From: Mnemiopsis leidyi
Lineage: Eukaryota; Ctenophora; Tentaculata; Lobata; Bolinopsidae
Length of the DNA stretch: 58,557 bases
Assembly: GCA_000226015.1 (NCBI GenBank)
Contig: JH154054.1
Span: 62,170-120,726 of the forward strand
Direction of reading: 5' to 3'
Shown: positions 1-10,572 of the stretch, piece by piece
Layout: each line of letters opens with the position of its first letter
How positions within the stretch are numbered: the first letter of the stretch is position 1
Translations under genes and position numbers: made by a program
Notes under the pieces: model-generated
Database searches by the model: none
Seen by the model: only the letters and a program-made list of their open reading frames with translations
What the model was told of the DNA's origin: nothing

Positions 1-279
1 GATTACAAGAGAAAATAATTCACAAAATGGCACGTGACGCAAAAAGTGACGTTAAGTTTGTNACCCCCCCCCCCCCGTACAGTCTTGATTGTACCAGGTG
101 TTACTCGTGGGGTTTGTTTTTAGAAATAAGTAAGGTTATGTGTTAGTAGAAACTGTGTCTGTGGCAACGGTGACTTACCCCTACCTTACGGGAGTATTTG
201 TTGTTTTTAAGCAAAGAATTGCTTAAAACAAAATTGTTTCATCCAAATTTTAACTCTTCCTTTAATCAAATCAATTCAG
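1..279. other. Upstream/intronic sequence before first visible NRAMP exon
   Basis: No coding exon is recognisable here. The end (about 225-279) is pyrimidine-rich and finishes in a good AG acceptor, so at least this part is intron of the NRAMP gene. An ambiguous base at 62 is followed by a run of C, a place where the assembly is unreliable. One CACGTG E-box lies at about 33. Confidence 0.5.
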
Positions 280-3239
280 GATCCCACGAAGTTCAGTTGG
301 ACGAAATTATGGGCGTTTACAGGTCCAGGCTTCCTCATGAGTATCGCGTATCTTGACCCGGGTAATGTGGAGAGCGACTTGCAGGCGGGAGCTGCTGCTG
401 AGTACAAGGTAAAAGTAGATCGGAGTTTTCAAGTTTTTGTGGTACGTTGCGTTCTGCTTCTGCTCTGTGATTGGTTAAATTCTTGTGTGTACTAAAAACT
501 ATATTTACAGTTACTGTGGGTATTACTACTGTCGACTTTTGTCGGACTTCTTCTTCAGGTATGACTGCCGCTTTAAATTGCTGCTTTTCTGTTTTATGTT
601 TAACTCCAAAAAACATCAGAATTACGAGATCTATAGTATTCAAGGAGTCAGTAAAAATATTTCAGAGATTGGCTGCAAGATTAGGTGTTGTGACCGGTAT
701 GTACATTCAACCCAGTATAAATGACTGCCTATTTTGCATCGTAATGTGAAAATATGCATGTTTGTAATTGCATGTGTGTAATGTGATTAAGTTGTTTTTA
801 TAGTGGGCCTCGTGTCTGCTTTGCATTGCTGGTAGTCGCAGCGCGCGTGAATGAGACATGGCGCGAAATCCAAACGATGTCCGGTCATAAAACCAAACTT
901 TTTAAGCATTTGTTACACGGCAGTATTTTATATTATATAAAACACTCAGATCGTGTTATGTTCGTGATTTAATAAATGCCATTTCATGTACGTCATTTTG
1001 TGTAGTGACAAAGATGAAAAATTTCTCATAAATTTCAATCATCATCAGTTATATAATTTTCTTCGACTTAGTTCCTGGCCATCCCAATTAGGACAAAGCT
1101 GACCTAAACTGTTGAAATATCCTTGTAGACCGTAGTATTTAACCCGTTGTTTCAGGGAAACACCTTGCTGAAGTCTGCCGAGACGAATATCCTAGAAAAC
1201 CAAGAATCCTCCTCTGGATTATGGTGGAAATAGCGATTATTGGGAGTGACATGCAAGAAGTTATAGGCACTGCCATCGCTTATTTGTTGCTTTCTAACGG
1301 AAAGTAAGTAATACGATGTTAATTCAGTCCAGAATTTCTCTTTATAACTGCCTGAGATCTCCATTGATAAATCATGTAAATCGGATTTTACTATTTCAGT
1401 AAAACCCTAAAAATATTACTCCAGGATTTTAGTAAAATGTCAAAAAACTTTGAATTGTAAACTTATCACTCCAGGATTTTTTTAAAGTGTCAAAATCTTT
1501 GAATTGTAAACTTATATCACTCCATGATTTTAATGAAGTGTCAAAAGCTTTGAATTGTAAACTTATATTTCTCCAGGATTCCGCTCTATGCAGGAACGTT
1601 AATAACAGTTTGCGATACTTTTATATTTCTTTTACTGGACAAATACGGTCTGAGAAAGTTGGAGGCTTTCTTTGGTTTTCTCATCGCAGTCATGGCAATG
1701 ACTTTTGGTAGCGAGGTAAATAACTTGCTTGCACAAAGAATCAATTTACTCTGATAGCATCATTATCAAGATAGCATTTCTCTCACCGGTAACGATTTCG
1801 CATAGAAAATTGAAGCCATATAAAATTTGTAACCCACCAAACTTTCCACAGTTCGCTATAGCCTCCCCAGATCCAGGAAAGCTAGCAGCCGGGCTGGTGG
1901 TACCCTGGTGTAAGGGGTGCAGTATCTACGTTATCAAACAGGCTGTAGGGATTGTGGGGGCCGTTATCATGCCCCACAATCTCTACCTGCACTCCGCACT
2001 AGTCAGATCCCGGGAGATCGACCGCCGCAGGGTGGATAAGATACGGGAGGCTAACTTGTACTACTTTATCGAGGCAGCCATCGCCTTGGCAGCTAGTTTC
2101 TTGGTCAACATGTTTGTGGTGTCTGTCTTTGCGCAAGGGTACTTCCCATCGGACGAAGCCACCGAGCTTTGCAAAGCAAGGACGTGGTCTCACATGAATG
2201 AAACTGGGGAGCAGGCTATAAATCTGGAATCAGCTGGAATCTTTCTGGGGAAGTGTTATGGCAAAGTTGCTGCTGTTATTTGGGGACTGGGACTGCTGGC
2301 TGCCGGCCAAAGCTCCACCATGACTGGCACCTACTCTGGCCAATTTGTGATGGAGGTTTTTGTTTTTCTCTTAACAGTCGATTCAGTTTTCATGGTGATA
2401 CCACGTGTATACGTGATTCAACGCAAATTTTCTATATAATCCACTTTTTACCTTTTTCAGGGGTTTCTGTTGTTAAAATGGCCTCGCTGGGTCCGCGTTC
2501 TTGTGACCCGAATGATAGCGATAGGACCAACACTTTCCCTTGCTATTGTCAGTGGAGCGAACTTTAGCGGCTGGAATGAAATGCTCAACGTTCTACAAAG
2601 CCTTCAGCTGCCCTTCGCCTTGATCCCGATAATCACATTTACTGGAAGCTACAAGATTATGGGCGAGTTTGCCATGAGCAGGTCATTTCACATTATCCTC
2701 AATTCTTAAACAATCGTACATTCTAAAAATAAAATTAGCAGTTAATTTTTCAATATGAATTCAAGTTTTCCACTCATCTGTATTAATTAAAAGACTCTTG
2801 TGTTACAGGCTTTCGTGTGCCCTGATCTGGCTATTGGCCGGAGGAGTAATGTCCATCAACGGTTACTTCGTTATCACCTACATCCAGTTATTTCCTCATT
2901 CCATTCTTGTATACACCTTAGTTTCTGTATTCCTCCTTATTTACCTGTCCCTACTTGCTTATCTCGGTTACATGGCTATCGTTTATAACACTCAGCAGCC
3001 AGAGCAGCCTTACATGGTGCGTTTTAATCATTTTTATCAAAAAAACTTGATTTATTCAAAACTTCATTTTGTTTTTGGTATGCTATGGCTCAGAAGTTCA
3101 TCTGAGCTGAAGGCATTGTTAGTTGTTACTTTAATCGTTATGCTTAACTTAACGTATAACAAATGTTTGTTAATTTCAGAGGCCGGGTCAGGTAATCGAA
3201 CTGCAGAAGATTTCTAACGGTAGGGGTGGGCGTATGTAA
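280..3239 (+). CDS. NRAMP/SLC11 divalent metal-ion transporter, 5' partial
   Basis: This is a proton-coupled divalent metal (Fe2+/Mn2+) transporter of the NRAMP/DMT1 family, a multi-pass protein of plasma or endolysosomal membranes. Nine exons are seen: 280-408, 511-558, 666-696, 1156-1303, 1577-1715, 1852-2355, 2461-2681, 2809-3016 and 3180-3239. They splice in frame to 495 codons plus TAA. TM1 has the family motif [12 protein letters not shown]6 has [12 protein letters not shown], and the conserved transport loop [19 protein letters not shown] is present. Two further hydrophobic segments follow, as expected for TM11 and TM12, and the tail is short (ends SNGRGGRM). Only the cytosolic N-terminus, roughly 50-60 residues in relatives, is missing; it must lie in exon(s) before the window. 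A polyadenylation signal AATAAA lies at 4123-4128. Family assignment is secure; whether it is a DMT1-like or NRAMP1-like paralogue cannot be told. Confidence 0.96.
1411..1580 (+). repeat. About 50-bp tandem repeat ending at the NRAMP exon-5 acceptor
   Basis: Degenerate copies of an about 50-bp unit (ACTCCAGGATTTT, then GTAAAATGTCAAAA, then TTTGAATTGTAAACTTAT) fill the end of the intron 1304-1576. CTCCAG|GATT recurs near 1419, 1469 and, mutated to CTCCATGATT, near 1519. The fourth occurrence, at 1571-1580, is the true 3' splice site plus the first four exon bases. Confidence 0.85.
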
Positions 3240-4852
3240 ACTTTGGGCAACCCACCATACCCACTATGCTTCTTGGGGGCTTAGAAGACAATCTTCTCAC
3301 CAAGTTGATTTTAGAGGTTGTCTGAATATTGAATAGATTTCCTTTCATTTGTTCAATTCCCGCTGATTGTCGCTGAATTATTTTTCACAGAGTAACGTTT
3401 TAGATTTTTTTTTCTTAAAAAAATATTTGAACAGATATTGTTTGGCTAAATTAAGATTGATTTTCGGGAAATTTTAAAATTATCATTTAAACAACGGGTT
3501 CTTTGTGATTAAGTAGATAATTTCAAACTGATGTACACGGTACGCTGATGCAACTATGATGTTGGCAAATGATATGTGTAATATTTCCTTTTTGCTGACT
3601 ATCAAGGTTAAGTTGTATCAGTCATTTTGTATCAGTCATTTTGAGCATTATACAACATACATCCTCGGTGCACCGGAAGATTTGTTGAAAAAACCAGGCA
3701 AAAATTAAAATGAAAATAAACTTACCCAATAACTAAACGAAGATTTAGATCTGATTAACATTAGATCGGTTAATCGAGGATATACATTATCATTGAGTTA
3801 TCTACTGTAATTTAGTGAATATGAAATAGATTATGTAAATTGTAATTTAATAGTCTCGGGAACGGTATTGCTACAATATTGTTAGTAATGAAACTTGATA
3901 ATTTGATTGGGTTTTAAACTTATTTGCTCCAATTTTTTAAATTTTTGTAAATAGGCAGATTGACTATTTTCAATAGTTTGTTAATATATGAAATATTGCC
4001 AGTTCTTAGTATTATTAACTTGTAAATGTTTGTGACATGGATACCAGTGTATTATCCCTGATTATTAGTGATACTGATGCTTGTTGAAACCTGCTGCATT
4101 CATTCTTATATGCTCTTACGTGAATAAAATGGATTTTTTATGCACGACTCTGCACTCTTCAGCAGCCAATTATGCATGAAAAGCATGGGGTGTGTAAAAA
4201 CGTGAACGTTAGACTGTAATATACAGGTTTTGAGGTAATATATAGGTTTTAGGATTTTCATATTAAACAGAAATATGGAGTCTGCTAGTAAAAATCTAGA
4301 CTGATGGTTTATGCATGGATGTTAAGCAGTTAGCACATGCATGGATCGTATAGTTAGTACATTTTATTTTTGGTATAAGTAAGATCGGAAGATATCTATT
4401 CCATCATCAAGTTTGGTTAAAAATGGAATAGTTTTCTGAAGGCAGAAAAGATGCCATTCGAGTTTGTAATGATTGTTTGGTAATCATTTGCGTTTATAAT
4501 TTAGATCAAAGGTTCTTCGCATGCCTCGTTCTTTATGTCTTGTTTACATTAGGTTTTGTTTGTTTTTCTTTAAAGAGCTAGTTTTGTAATTATTTGGTTC
4601 CCCGCGTGCCCCACATCTGTGTTATTTGACAACCTATTATTTTAGTAATTTAAGATCATCGATGCCCTTATTTTCATCATTGTTTTATTGTCTTAGTTGT
4701 GGTACAAATTAATATCGGCATCGCTGAAAATAATTTGAAATCGGATTTTAAACAGCTATTGTGTACTAGTTATGTCTATGTAGTTCACCATGTGCCTATA
4801 AATGAAATTGACACATACTTCCACGTGATTACTGACTCAACTATGCTAGCAG
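3240..4852 (+). other. NRAMP 3' UTR and intergenic DNA
   Basis: This is AT-rich, non-coding sequence. The stretch to about 4140 is the likely NRAMP 3' untranslated region, ending near AATAAA at 4123-4128. No canonical iron-responsive element was found. The remaining 700 bp up to the KXD1-type gene holds nothing I recognise apart from one CACGTG near 4821. Confidence 0.5.
4123..4128 (+). terminator. Polyadenylation signal, NRAMP gene
   Basis: AATAAA about 885 bp after the NRAMP stop codon, on the same strand, and the first canonical signal noticed there. Confidence 0.5.
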
Positions 4853-4858
4853 GATGAT

Positions 4859-7800
4859 ATGGATACCCAAGAATGCGCAGAACAGCAGCAGTTAGCCCAC
4901 GGCCCGCCCTCCCTTCCTGACCCGGCTGACATCTCTCTACCAGATTCGACATTCCTTTCTGTTCCTAATTCTTCCTTTGCAACTTGTAAGGACGGTTTTG
5001 AAAGTTTTCACTCCTGTATTAGCGATTCTTCTGATGGACCTTATGATCAGAGTGACTTAGAAAATACCGTTGTGGCATCCACCCCAAATAAAACTCGCTC
5101 TTGTACCAGCCATGTCCATGATCCTATCGAATCTGCGGAAAGTTTAGCCCAGATGCAGCCTAACGAAAGCTCCGTCGATATAATCAAATCAAGCCCCGAA
5201 ATTCTAAAGCAGGCTCACCTGGTCTCTGAACGCTCTTCTTGTGATCCTACCCTCAAGGTACTTAAAACGGAAAGCTCTATTGATGTTCTAGAAGACAGCA
5301 GCGAAGAAAGTTTAGCGCCTAAGAAAATATCAGGAATGTGTCCCAGAGAAGACTCTAGTATAGACATACTCCCCTCTTCATCTTCAATAAATGTAATAGG
5401 TTCTTCCGAAAATCTGCCGGATCATGCTGCCAAGACCCGGAACTCTCTTAGCAACGACACGACCGTATCTATTAGATCTTCGGTGTCTTCAATCGCAATT
5501 CTCGGCACTTCCTCCCAGAGTCAAGATTACACTTTACCTTGTTCCCTTCAAGAGGGACAAGATCTTGCAGAAGATGACACATTTGGTGAGGCACCGGAAA
5601 GCACAGCGCTGGCGGATGAGGATGAGATGAGTGGTCCAGGGGTGTTGGATGCGTGCCAAGAAGTTATGACCACTTCCATGGAAACAGTCGGAACAGAAGT
5701 CTCTCAGGAGGCCAGGTCCCTTGAGACTATTGTCAGCCCTACTATACCTTCTGTTATCCGAAGTCACGCGCAAGCAATGTCCCCTGTTGGATCCGAGGAA
5801 GTGTCTGATCCTGATCTAAATAAAAATCTTGAAGATAATTTTAAGGAATCGCCAAGTCAAGCTCTTCATATAAATTCTAAAGATTCTAATGGAGCTAAAC
5901 TTATAAAAGATAGTTCACCCTTTGCTGCCTTATCAAACTCACAAATAGATATAGACTCAACCCCGGCTCCAAATGTTCTTGCGGATCAAGATCTTGATGG
6001 TTCTACTGAGGAGCCAGAATCATATCTGAAGTTGAATAATGAATATGCGCTCTTAACTCCTGCTTTAAAAGATTCGGGGCAAATGAATGACCAAGTTTTA
6101 AAGGAATTGGAGCAAACGAATGCTACAACTTCAGAAAATTCAGAGTCAACCTTTGTTCCACCTGTGAAAGAAACCAAGCAAACTACTATTGTTCCTTCAG
6201 AAGAATCACAGCAAACTACTGCTGATTCAAAAGAAACCGAGCAAACTACGGTTCCTGCTGCAGAAGAACCAGAGCTAATTAAATCTTCTGATTTTGACGA
6301 ATCAGGGCAAACCAATACTCCTATTTTTGCAGAAACCGATCAAACAACCGCTTCTGTTTTAGAAAAAACCGAACAACAAACCGAAAAACAAGCTACGAGT
6401 CTTGTTGTAGATGAATCAAAGCAATATACTTCTGCATTAGAAGAATCAATGCGATCTTATAATCCTCCAGTTGAAAGAGCAGAACCAGCTTTAGGAGGAA
6501 CAGAGGAAACTGCTGATCTTACTCACGACGACATGAAACAAAATGCAAATTTTTCCCCAGAATCTTCACGTAAACCAGAAATCGCCCGGAACATGTATCC
6601 TCAAGTGGTGATAAAGCCGAGTCTGCAAATTGCGGAGGGAGATATCGAAGTTCTAAAGGTGATGGAGCCCGTCGAGTACTCATCATCCGTGGAATCGACT
6701 CCTTCTTCAGAACTACCCCCCAGTATAACTAGCAGGGAGCACAAGGTTAACTCATATTTATTCGCCTTATAAATCTACAGCAGATTGTTAGATCTCGTAT
6801 AATTTTTTTGAACTGAATGATTACTCCTTGATTAGCTCGCGTTTGTTACGTGATTAACATCTTGAAAGTTTTAGTAGTTAGCAGAAACCCCCTTTTTCTT
6901 TTGGTAACCTAAATAAATTCCTCCTACAAAGCTTTCTTTTAGCTGATCTGTACTAAACAGACAGTTTTAAATCACTCGATATTTCTCATCAGACAAGTGA
7001 AACATTCGGGGACCTCAGTTTTGAGTCAGAGTTGACAACGCGAACTGAAGACACCGTCATCCCCTGTCAGACTGAACGATCTTCTAGGTCGGTTATAACT
7101 TTATAACCGTAGGACATAAAATATCTTGCAAATGTTTGTGTAAACTTGTTCATTCAAATTGAGTATTATCTCTGAGATCAGTGAAACTGAATTATTTCCG
7201 AGTGAGAAGATTTTCTCACAAATTACGAATTGTCGCATCGTATTTTTTGGTCCCAATTTGTTCACCACAACCCGATTCCGTTGATAACGACAGTCACCCT
7301 ACCAGTGTAATAAGCGGAATCAGTGTCCCCGACTCGATTAACATCTCCCGAGAACACCCAGCATCAGATCTCCTTGTATCCCGGCTAGCTGGAGTCCTCC
7401 CTAAAGACGACGTTGTCTACATAACTACCAAACAAAAATACATGTGAGGCTTTAAAATTTGTTAAGTGCAACATTGATAGAAAGCCAATTCGAACTCAGA
7501 CTGATACTTATTATAGATATGAATAATTCCCGTATTTTAATACGACCTATGTTCTCTGAGCACGTATTGTCGCGTCTGTTCAAGTTTAATATTAGGTTGT
7601 CCCATAATGATTGACAATACCGAACTGCAAGATTCATTTTACACACGAATCCTAAAAACGAAACATTGTTGTAATTTTTGGACCTTCGTGGACTTAAGTG
7701 CCAAGTTTTCGATCATTCTAAGTTATTCTAAAGAACGGAAATTCAAGTTAAGTCAGAGCGTGCGCGTCATGTCGGACTAAAAATCACTTTAATACACTCT

Positions 7801-10572
7801 AAAAGTTAGAGAGCCCAGCTGTGCCAGCAACATCAAGTATTCATCGCTGTTGATTGATATCAGTTCATAAATCGGTCTAGTAGTCACAGAAACATGCTGT
7901 TTTTACGAATATTTGGCCAAAATCTGTGTTTTTCGGTTTTTGAAAGGTAAGGTTTTGGGGCTTCTTCAGGAGATGAACGATTTCAGCATTTAAACCAGTC
8001 ACCCAATCCTTATGGATGGATCAATTGTTTTAAAGAACGTCTAAAGCAGTACCTAAACTACCAAAATAGTCATATTGTTGGTCATGGAGTCATAATCTCC
8101 GCGTCTTTTTCATTGAAATTTGAAAAATTGGCTGATAAGACCAAATTTCAAAGTTGCTCGAAAAAGGATGGCTGCAGCACTTCAAATTGAATAAAATGGT
8201 AACTTATGTAGTTCATGATCCCCTTAAGACGTTTCTTGGCGGGAAAGTTTTTCAGAAGCACCCTCGACCAGCTGAGAACCAAGGAAAACTTAAATTTTGA
8301 AATTGAAATTTTGACACCTGACAACTGCACATGGGCAAGTTCATTTGGACCTTAAATTTTATACATTCATACTGCGATTCTGCTCTCAGGAAGGAGTGTC
8401 TCCGATCCAAAATTAACCGTTCTTTCACCTGGTACTGTCAAAATTATCATACAACCTACCATCAAAAAGATACAGAGTCATTGTCAATCATTATGGGACA
8501 ACCTAATATTTTGTTCTTATCTTTCTGAACTAGCCTTCGTGGCAAGAGAAAATTATTTCGCCAGTGCAGATAAGCCCGAACATTCGAACAAGTAATTAAA
8601 ACGATTTCCCTGATTTGTACCGGAACAAGACGATAAGTCTTCCCCGCGTTAATGGCGCTGCATTACAGAAATCTAGAAAAACGTTGTTGTTCGGTATATG
8701 GTGATACTCATCGTTTTTACTCCACATTTCATCCAACAATGATCTGTCTCATTGTGTCTTGTCTGCTTGCTGCACTATCAGCACAGGATGTCGAAGCTTC
8801 TAGCGGAAATGAGCGTCAACCACCAGTATCTCCAACCATAGCGGATCTGGAGTTGAAGCTCAGAGAGGAGGCTCTGTCACTCAGAGAAGAGATGTACAGC
8901 TTGATGGGCTCAGACACTCGGACCACTCTTACTTGGTTGGTGCGAGATCTGGTGCGGGAGGTGCGGCGGGAGTACAAGCAGCTCGTGTCCCAACAAGGAG
9001 AGCACATCGACAGTCTGATATCTAAACATGCGGAGGAGGTAGAAGGTATCAAGACGGAACTGAAGTTGGCGTTAAACAAGTTGGATGGACTGAGGAGCTC
9101 TGTGGACGTTATCAGATCTGAAGTTAGACTTATCTCGCAGCACAAACTTACTTGGCACAACAGTTCACTTGTAGGAAGGTATTTTGCAGATTTTCTCGTT
9201 GACGGTGTATACCGACTGGCCCACGACGAAGTTGGTATGAACCCAATTCAGCACACGGATGATAGTCAAGTCGGACCCAACATGATGGTCATGATAGACC
9301 TGGGAGCTCTTTTCAAGATCCATACAGTGAAGTTGTGGAAAAGGACAAGCTCATGCTGTGACAACCGGTTTCCCGGACTTCTGATTTACGCGGATGATAC
9401 TTTAGTTGGTGTGACGTCAGGGGTGAAGTATTTGTACGACATTCCAGTTCGAGGAGAGGTGTATGCTACCAAGATCTATGTGAAACAGCCAGCAGCAGTG
9501 ACACTGAATTTTCTGGAGATACAAGTATGGGGAACTGGACCTTTTAGTGAGGACGAGGTGGACTGTTAGATTTGTCGATATTGATTTTTAAACCAAGTAT
9601 TATGAGAATATTTTGGGGTTTGTCAATTGATAATGGTAAATTGATAATTTGGGAGTCGTTTACAATTGTGAAAATAATGATTTCCTGTACATCATAGATG
9701 ATAAATTTGGCTTTATTTGGGGTCTCAAATACATATACCGAAAAGAACATAGCACTATAAACAAGCTGTTAATCCAATTCACATTTCAAAAGTTAATTAA
9801 ACCCTGCCAGAACATAGAAATATTAAACTCAAAAAGGCTTCCCTCTTGCCGCTCGCATTTCAAGTTAAACAAGTTTCAGAAAAGTAAACTAATTTTAGTT
9901 GACTCCCCTGACTGCAGGTTGAACAAGTTGGAATGTACGAACGAGAAGTTGCGGAGCTGCAATCAGCTGTCCGCTGCTCAATACGAGAAGGCAGCCCAGA
10001 ACTTCAAGCACTACACACGACTTCTCGTGGAAATGAGACGTGATGTTGACGTCGCTTTCAAACGAATACAGTAGGCTACACTTCATTTCTTCATTGATCA
10101 CATGTACATAAAAGTTTGTTTTAGAAATTACTGTTCAACGTAGTTCCCTCATTTTTCAGCGGCACCCCCATTAAAAAATAAAATTAAAGATTTGTGTAAA
10201 GTTTTTGCATTAATGCCAATATCATTCCAGTTCTATAAAGGGGAAATTAGCGGCGACATATCCAGCAATATACGACCGGATTAACAGAGAGGTCCACACA
10301 GGCTACACGCATCCGGACGAGGAGGATTTGCTGGATGAGACTGTGAAACTTGTTGACTCAAGTAACGCGTGAGTATAGTCACGTGTTGTGGGATTAGTCA
10401 CGTGTTGTGGGATTAGTCACGTGTTGTGAGTATAGTCACGTGTTGTGGGATTAGTCACGTGTAATGAATATAGTCACGTGTTGTGACATTTCAACTCCTC
10501 AGGCAGACCTCCAAAGATAACTCCACAAAAACATACATCATCAAGGACGATGATATTTCGGAAGTGAAGTAG
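4859..10572 (+). CDS. KXD1: KXD1-like BORC subunit with giant disordered N-terminal extension
   Basis: KXD1 is a small coiled-coil subunit of BORC, which recruits Arl8 and kinesin to lysosomes. Six exons join in frame: 4859-6745, 6993-7087, 7294-7443, 9918-10070, 10231-10368 and 10503-10572 (830 aa plus TAG). The KXD1 part, about residues 690-800, reads LPKDDVVYITTKQKYM, LNKLECTNEKLRS, HYTRLLVEMRRDVDVAFKRI and KGKLAATYP. It follows human KXD1 ([42 protein letters not shown]) closely, though the KxDL signature is RRDV here. No ATG exists in the exons 6993-7087 or 7294-7443 before the domain, so translation must start upstream; ATG 4859 gives 629 extra acidic Ser/Thr-rich residues. An acceptor-like AG at 4851-4852 keeps the frame open upstream, so the true first exon may be earlier. 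A possible polyA signal lies at 11247. The domain call is firm; the fusion to the large exon needs transcript support. Confidence 0.85.
5160..5515 (+). other. Tandem SUMO-interacting-motif-like repeats in the KXD1 extension
   Basis: Residues 102-221 of the KXD1-like protein repeat a Ser-Ser/hydrophobic/Ser-Ser pattern: SSVDIIKSS (VDII at 106-109), SSIDVLEDSSEES (IDVL at 141-144), SSIDILPSSSS (168-171), SINVIGSSE (177-180) and SSIAILGTSS (212-215). A hydrophobic V/I-x-V/I-L core flanked by Ser or acidic residues is the SUMO-interacting motif pattern. IDVLEDSSEE is the best match. The function is inferred from pattern only. Confidence 0.5.
6060..6420 (+). repeat. Degenerate Gln-Thr-Thr repeat block in the KXD1 extension
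   Basis: Residues about 405-510 contain a loose repeat of 10-22 residues built on an acidic run followed by QTT or QTN (QTN 419, QTT 441, QQTT 451, QTT 462, QTN 484, QTT 495). It is low-complexity and predicted to be disordered. No domain is recognised. Confidence 0.5.
7592..8506. mobile_element. Tc1/mariner-type element remnant in KXD1 intron
   Basis: Perfect 27-bp terminal inverted repeats occupy 7592-7618 and 8480-8506, beginning TTAGGTTGTCCCATAATG. TA dinucleotides flank them at 7590-7591 and 8507-8508, as expected for Tc1/mariner target-site duplication. The TIR start resembles mariner TIRs. Between the arms no intact transposase exists. A short decayed stretch near 7970-8100 (NPYGWINCFKERL in one frame) is weakly reminiscent of the DNA-binding region of pogo-like transposases. 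At 915 bp with no open frame, it is a defective copy. It lies entirely in the 2.47-kb KXD1 intron, just upstream of the lectin gene. Confidence 0.8.
8739..9569 (+). CDS. Secreted coiled-coil F-type lectin (fucolectin-like), nested in KXD1 intron
   Basis: This single-exon gene of 276 aa lies inside the KXD1 intron on the same strand. The upstream in-frame ATG at 8652 is less likely as start, because ATG 8739 begins a clear signal peptide (MICLIVSCLLAALSA). Residues about 35-145 form a charged amphipathic helix, a predicted coiled coil for oligomerisation. An N-glycosylation site NSS follows. Residues about 148-270 are an F-type lectin/F5-8C-like beta-sandwich: VDG, HTDDS, MVMIDLG, IHTVKLW, RTSSCCDNR, LLIYAD and LEIQVWG correspond to family landmarks, including the vicinal Cys pair. 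The canonical fucose motif (H, then R-x-D-CC-x2-R) is altered: the Asp is replaced and one residue is inserted before CC. Family members bind fucosylated glycans in innate immunity or fertilisation. Glycan binding here is inferred. Confidence 0.85.
   Translation: MICLIVSCLLAALSAQDVEASSGNERQPPVSPTIADLELKLREEALSLREEMYSLMGSDTRTTLTWLVRDLVREVRREYKQLVSQQGEHIDSLISKHAEEVEGIKTELKLALNKLDGLRSSVDVIRSEVRLISQHKLTWHNSSLVGRYFADFLVDGVYRLAHDEVGMNPIQHTDDSQVGPNMMVMIDLGALFKIHTVKLWKRTSSCCDNRFPGLLIYADDTLVGVTSGVKYLYDIPVRGEVYATKIYVKQPAAVTLNFLEIQVWGTGPFSEDEVDC
10369..10482 (+). repeat. Six 19-bp units starting at the KXD1 5' splice site, each with CACGTG
   Basis: The unit is GTGAGTATAGTCACGTGTT or GTGGGATTAGTCACGTGTT. 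The first base of unit 1 is intron position +1, and all units but the sixth begin GTGRG. All six carry GTCACGTG or close to it (E-box; 8 of 10 bases of the CLEAR element GTCACGTGAC). The array occupies most of the 134-bp intron 10369-10502. Confidence 0.92.

Noticed and set aside
4039..4057. Hairpin GGATA-CCAGTGTAT-TATCC with CAGTGT in the NRAMP 3' UTR as an iron-responsive element
   Set aside because: The stem and loop do not give a 6-nt CAGTGN loop on a 5-bp stem with a bulged C; only the CAGTG letters match.
8331..8528. Open frame overlapping the right end of the mariner-type element
   Set aside because: It runs across the terminal inverted repeat and encodes no transposase motif.
8652..8738. 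Upstream ATG (8652) as the lectin start
   Set aside because: It would bury the clear signal peptide 29 residues into the protein; ATG 8739 starts it directly.
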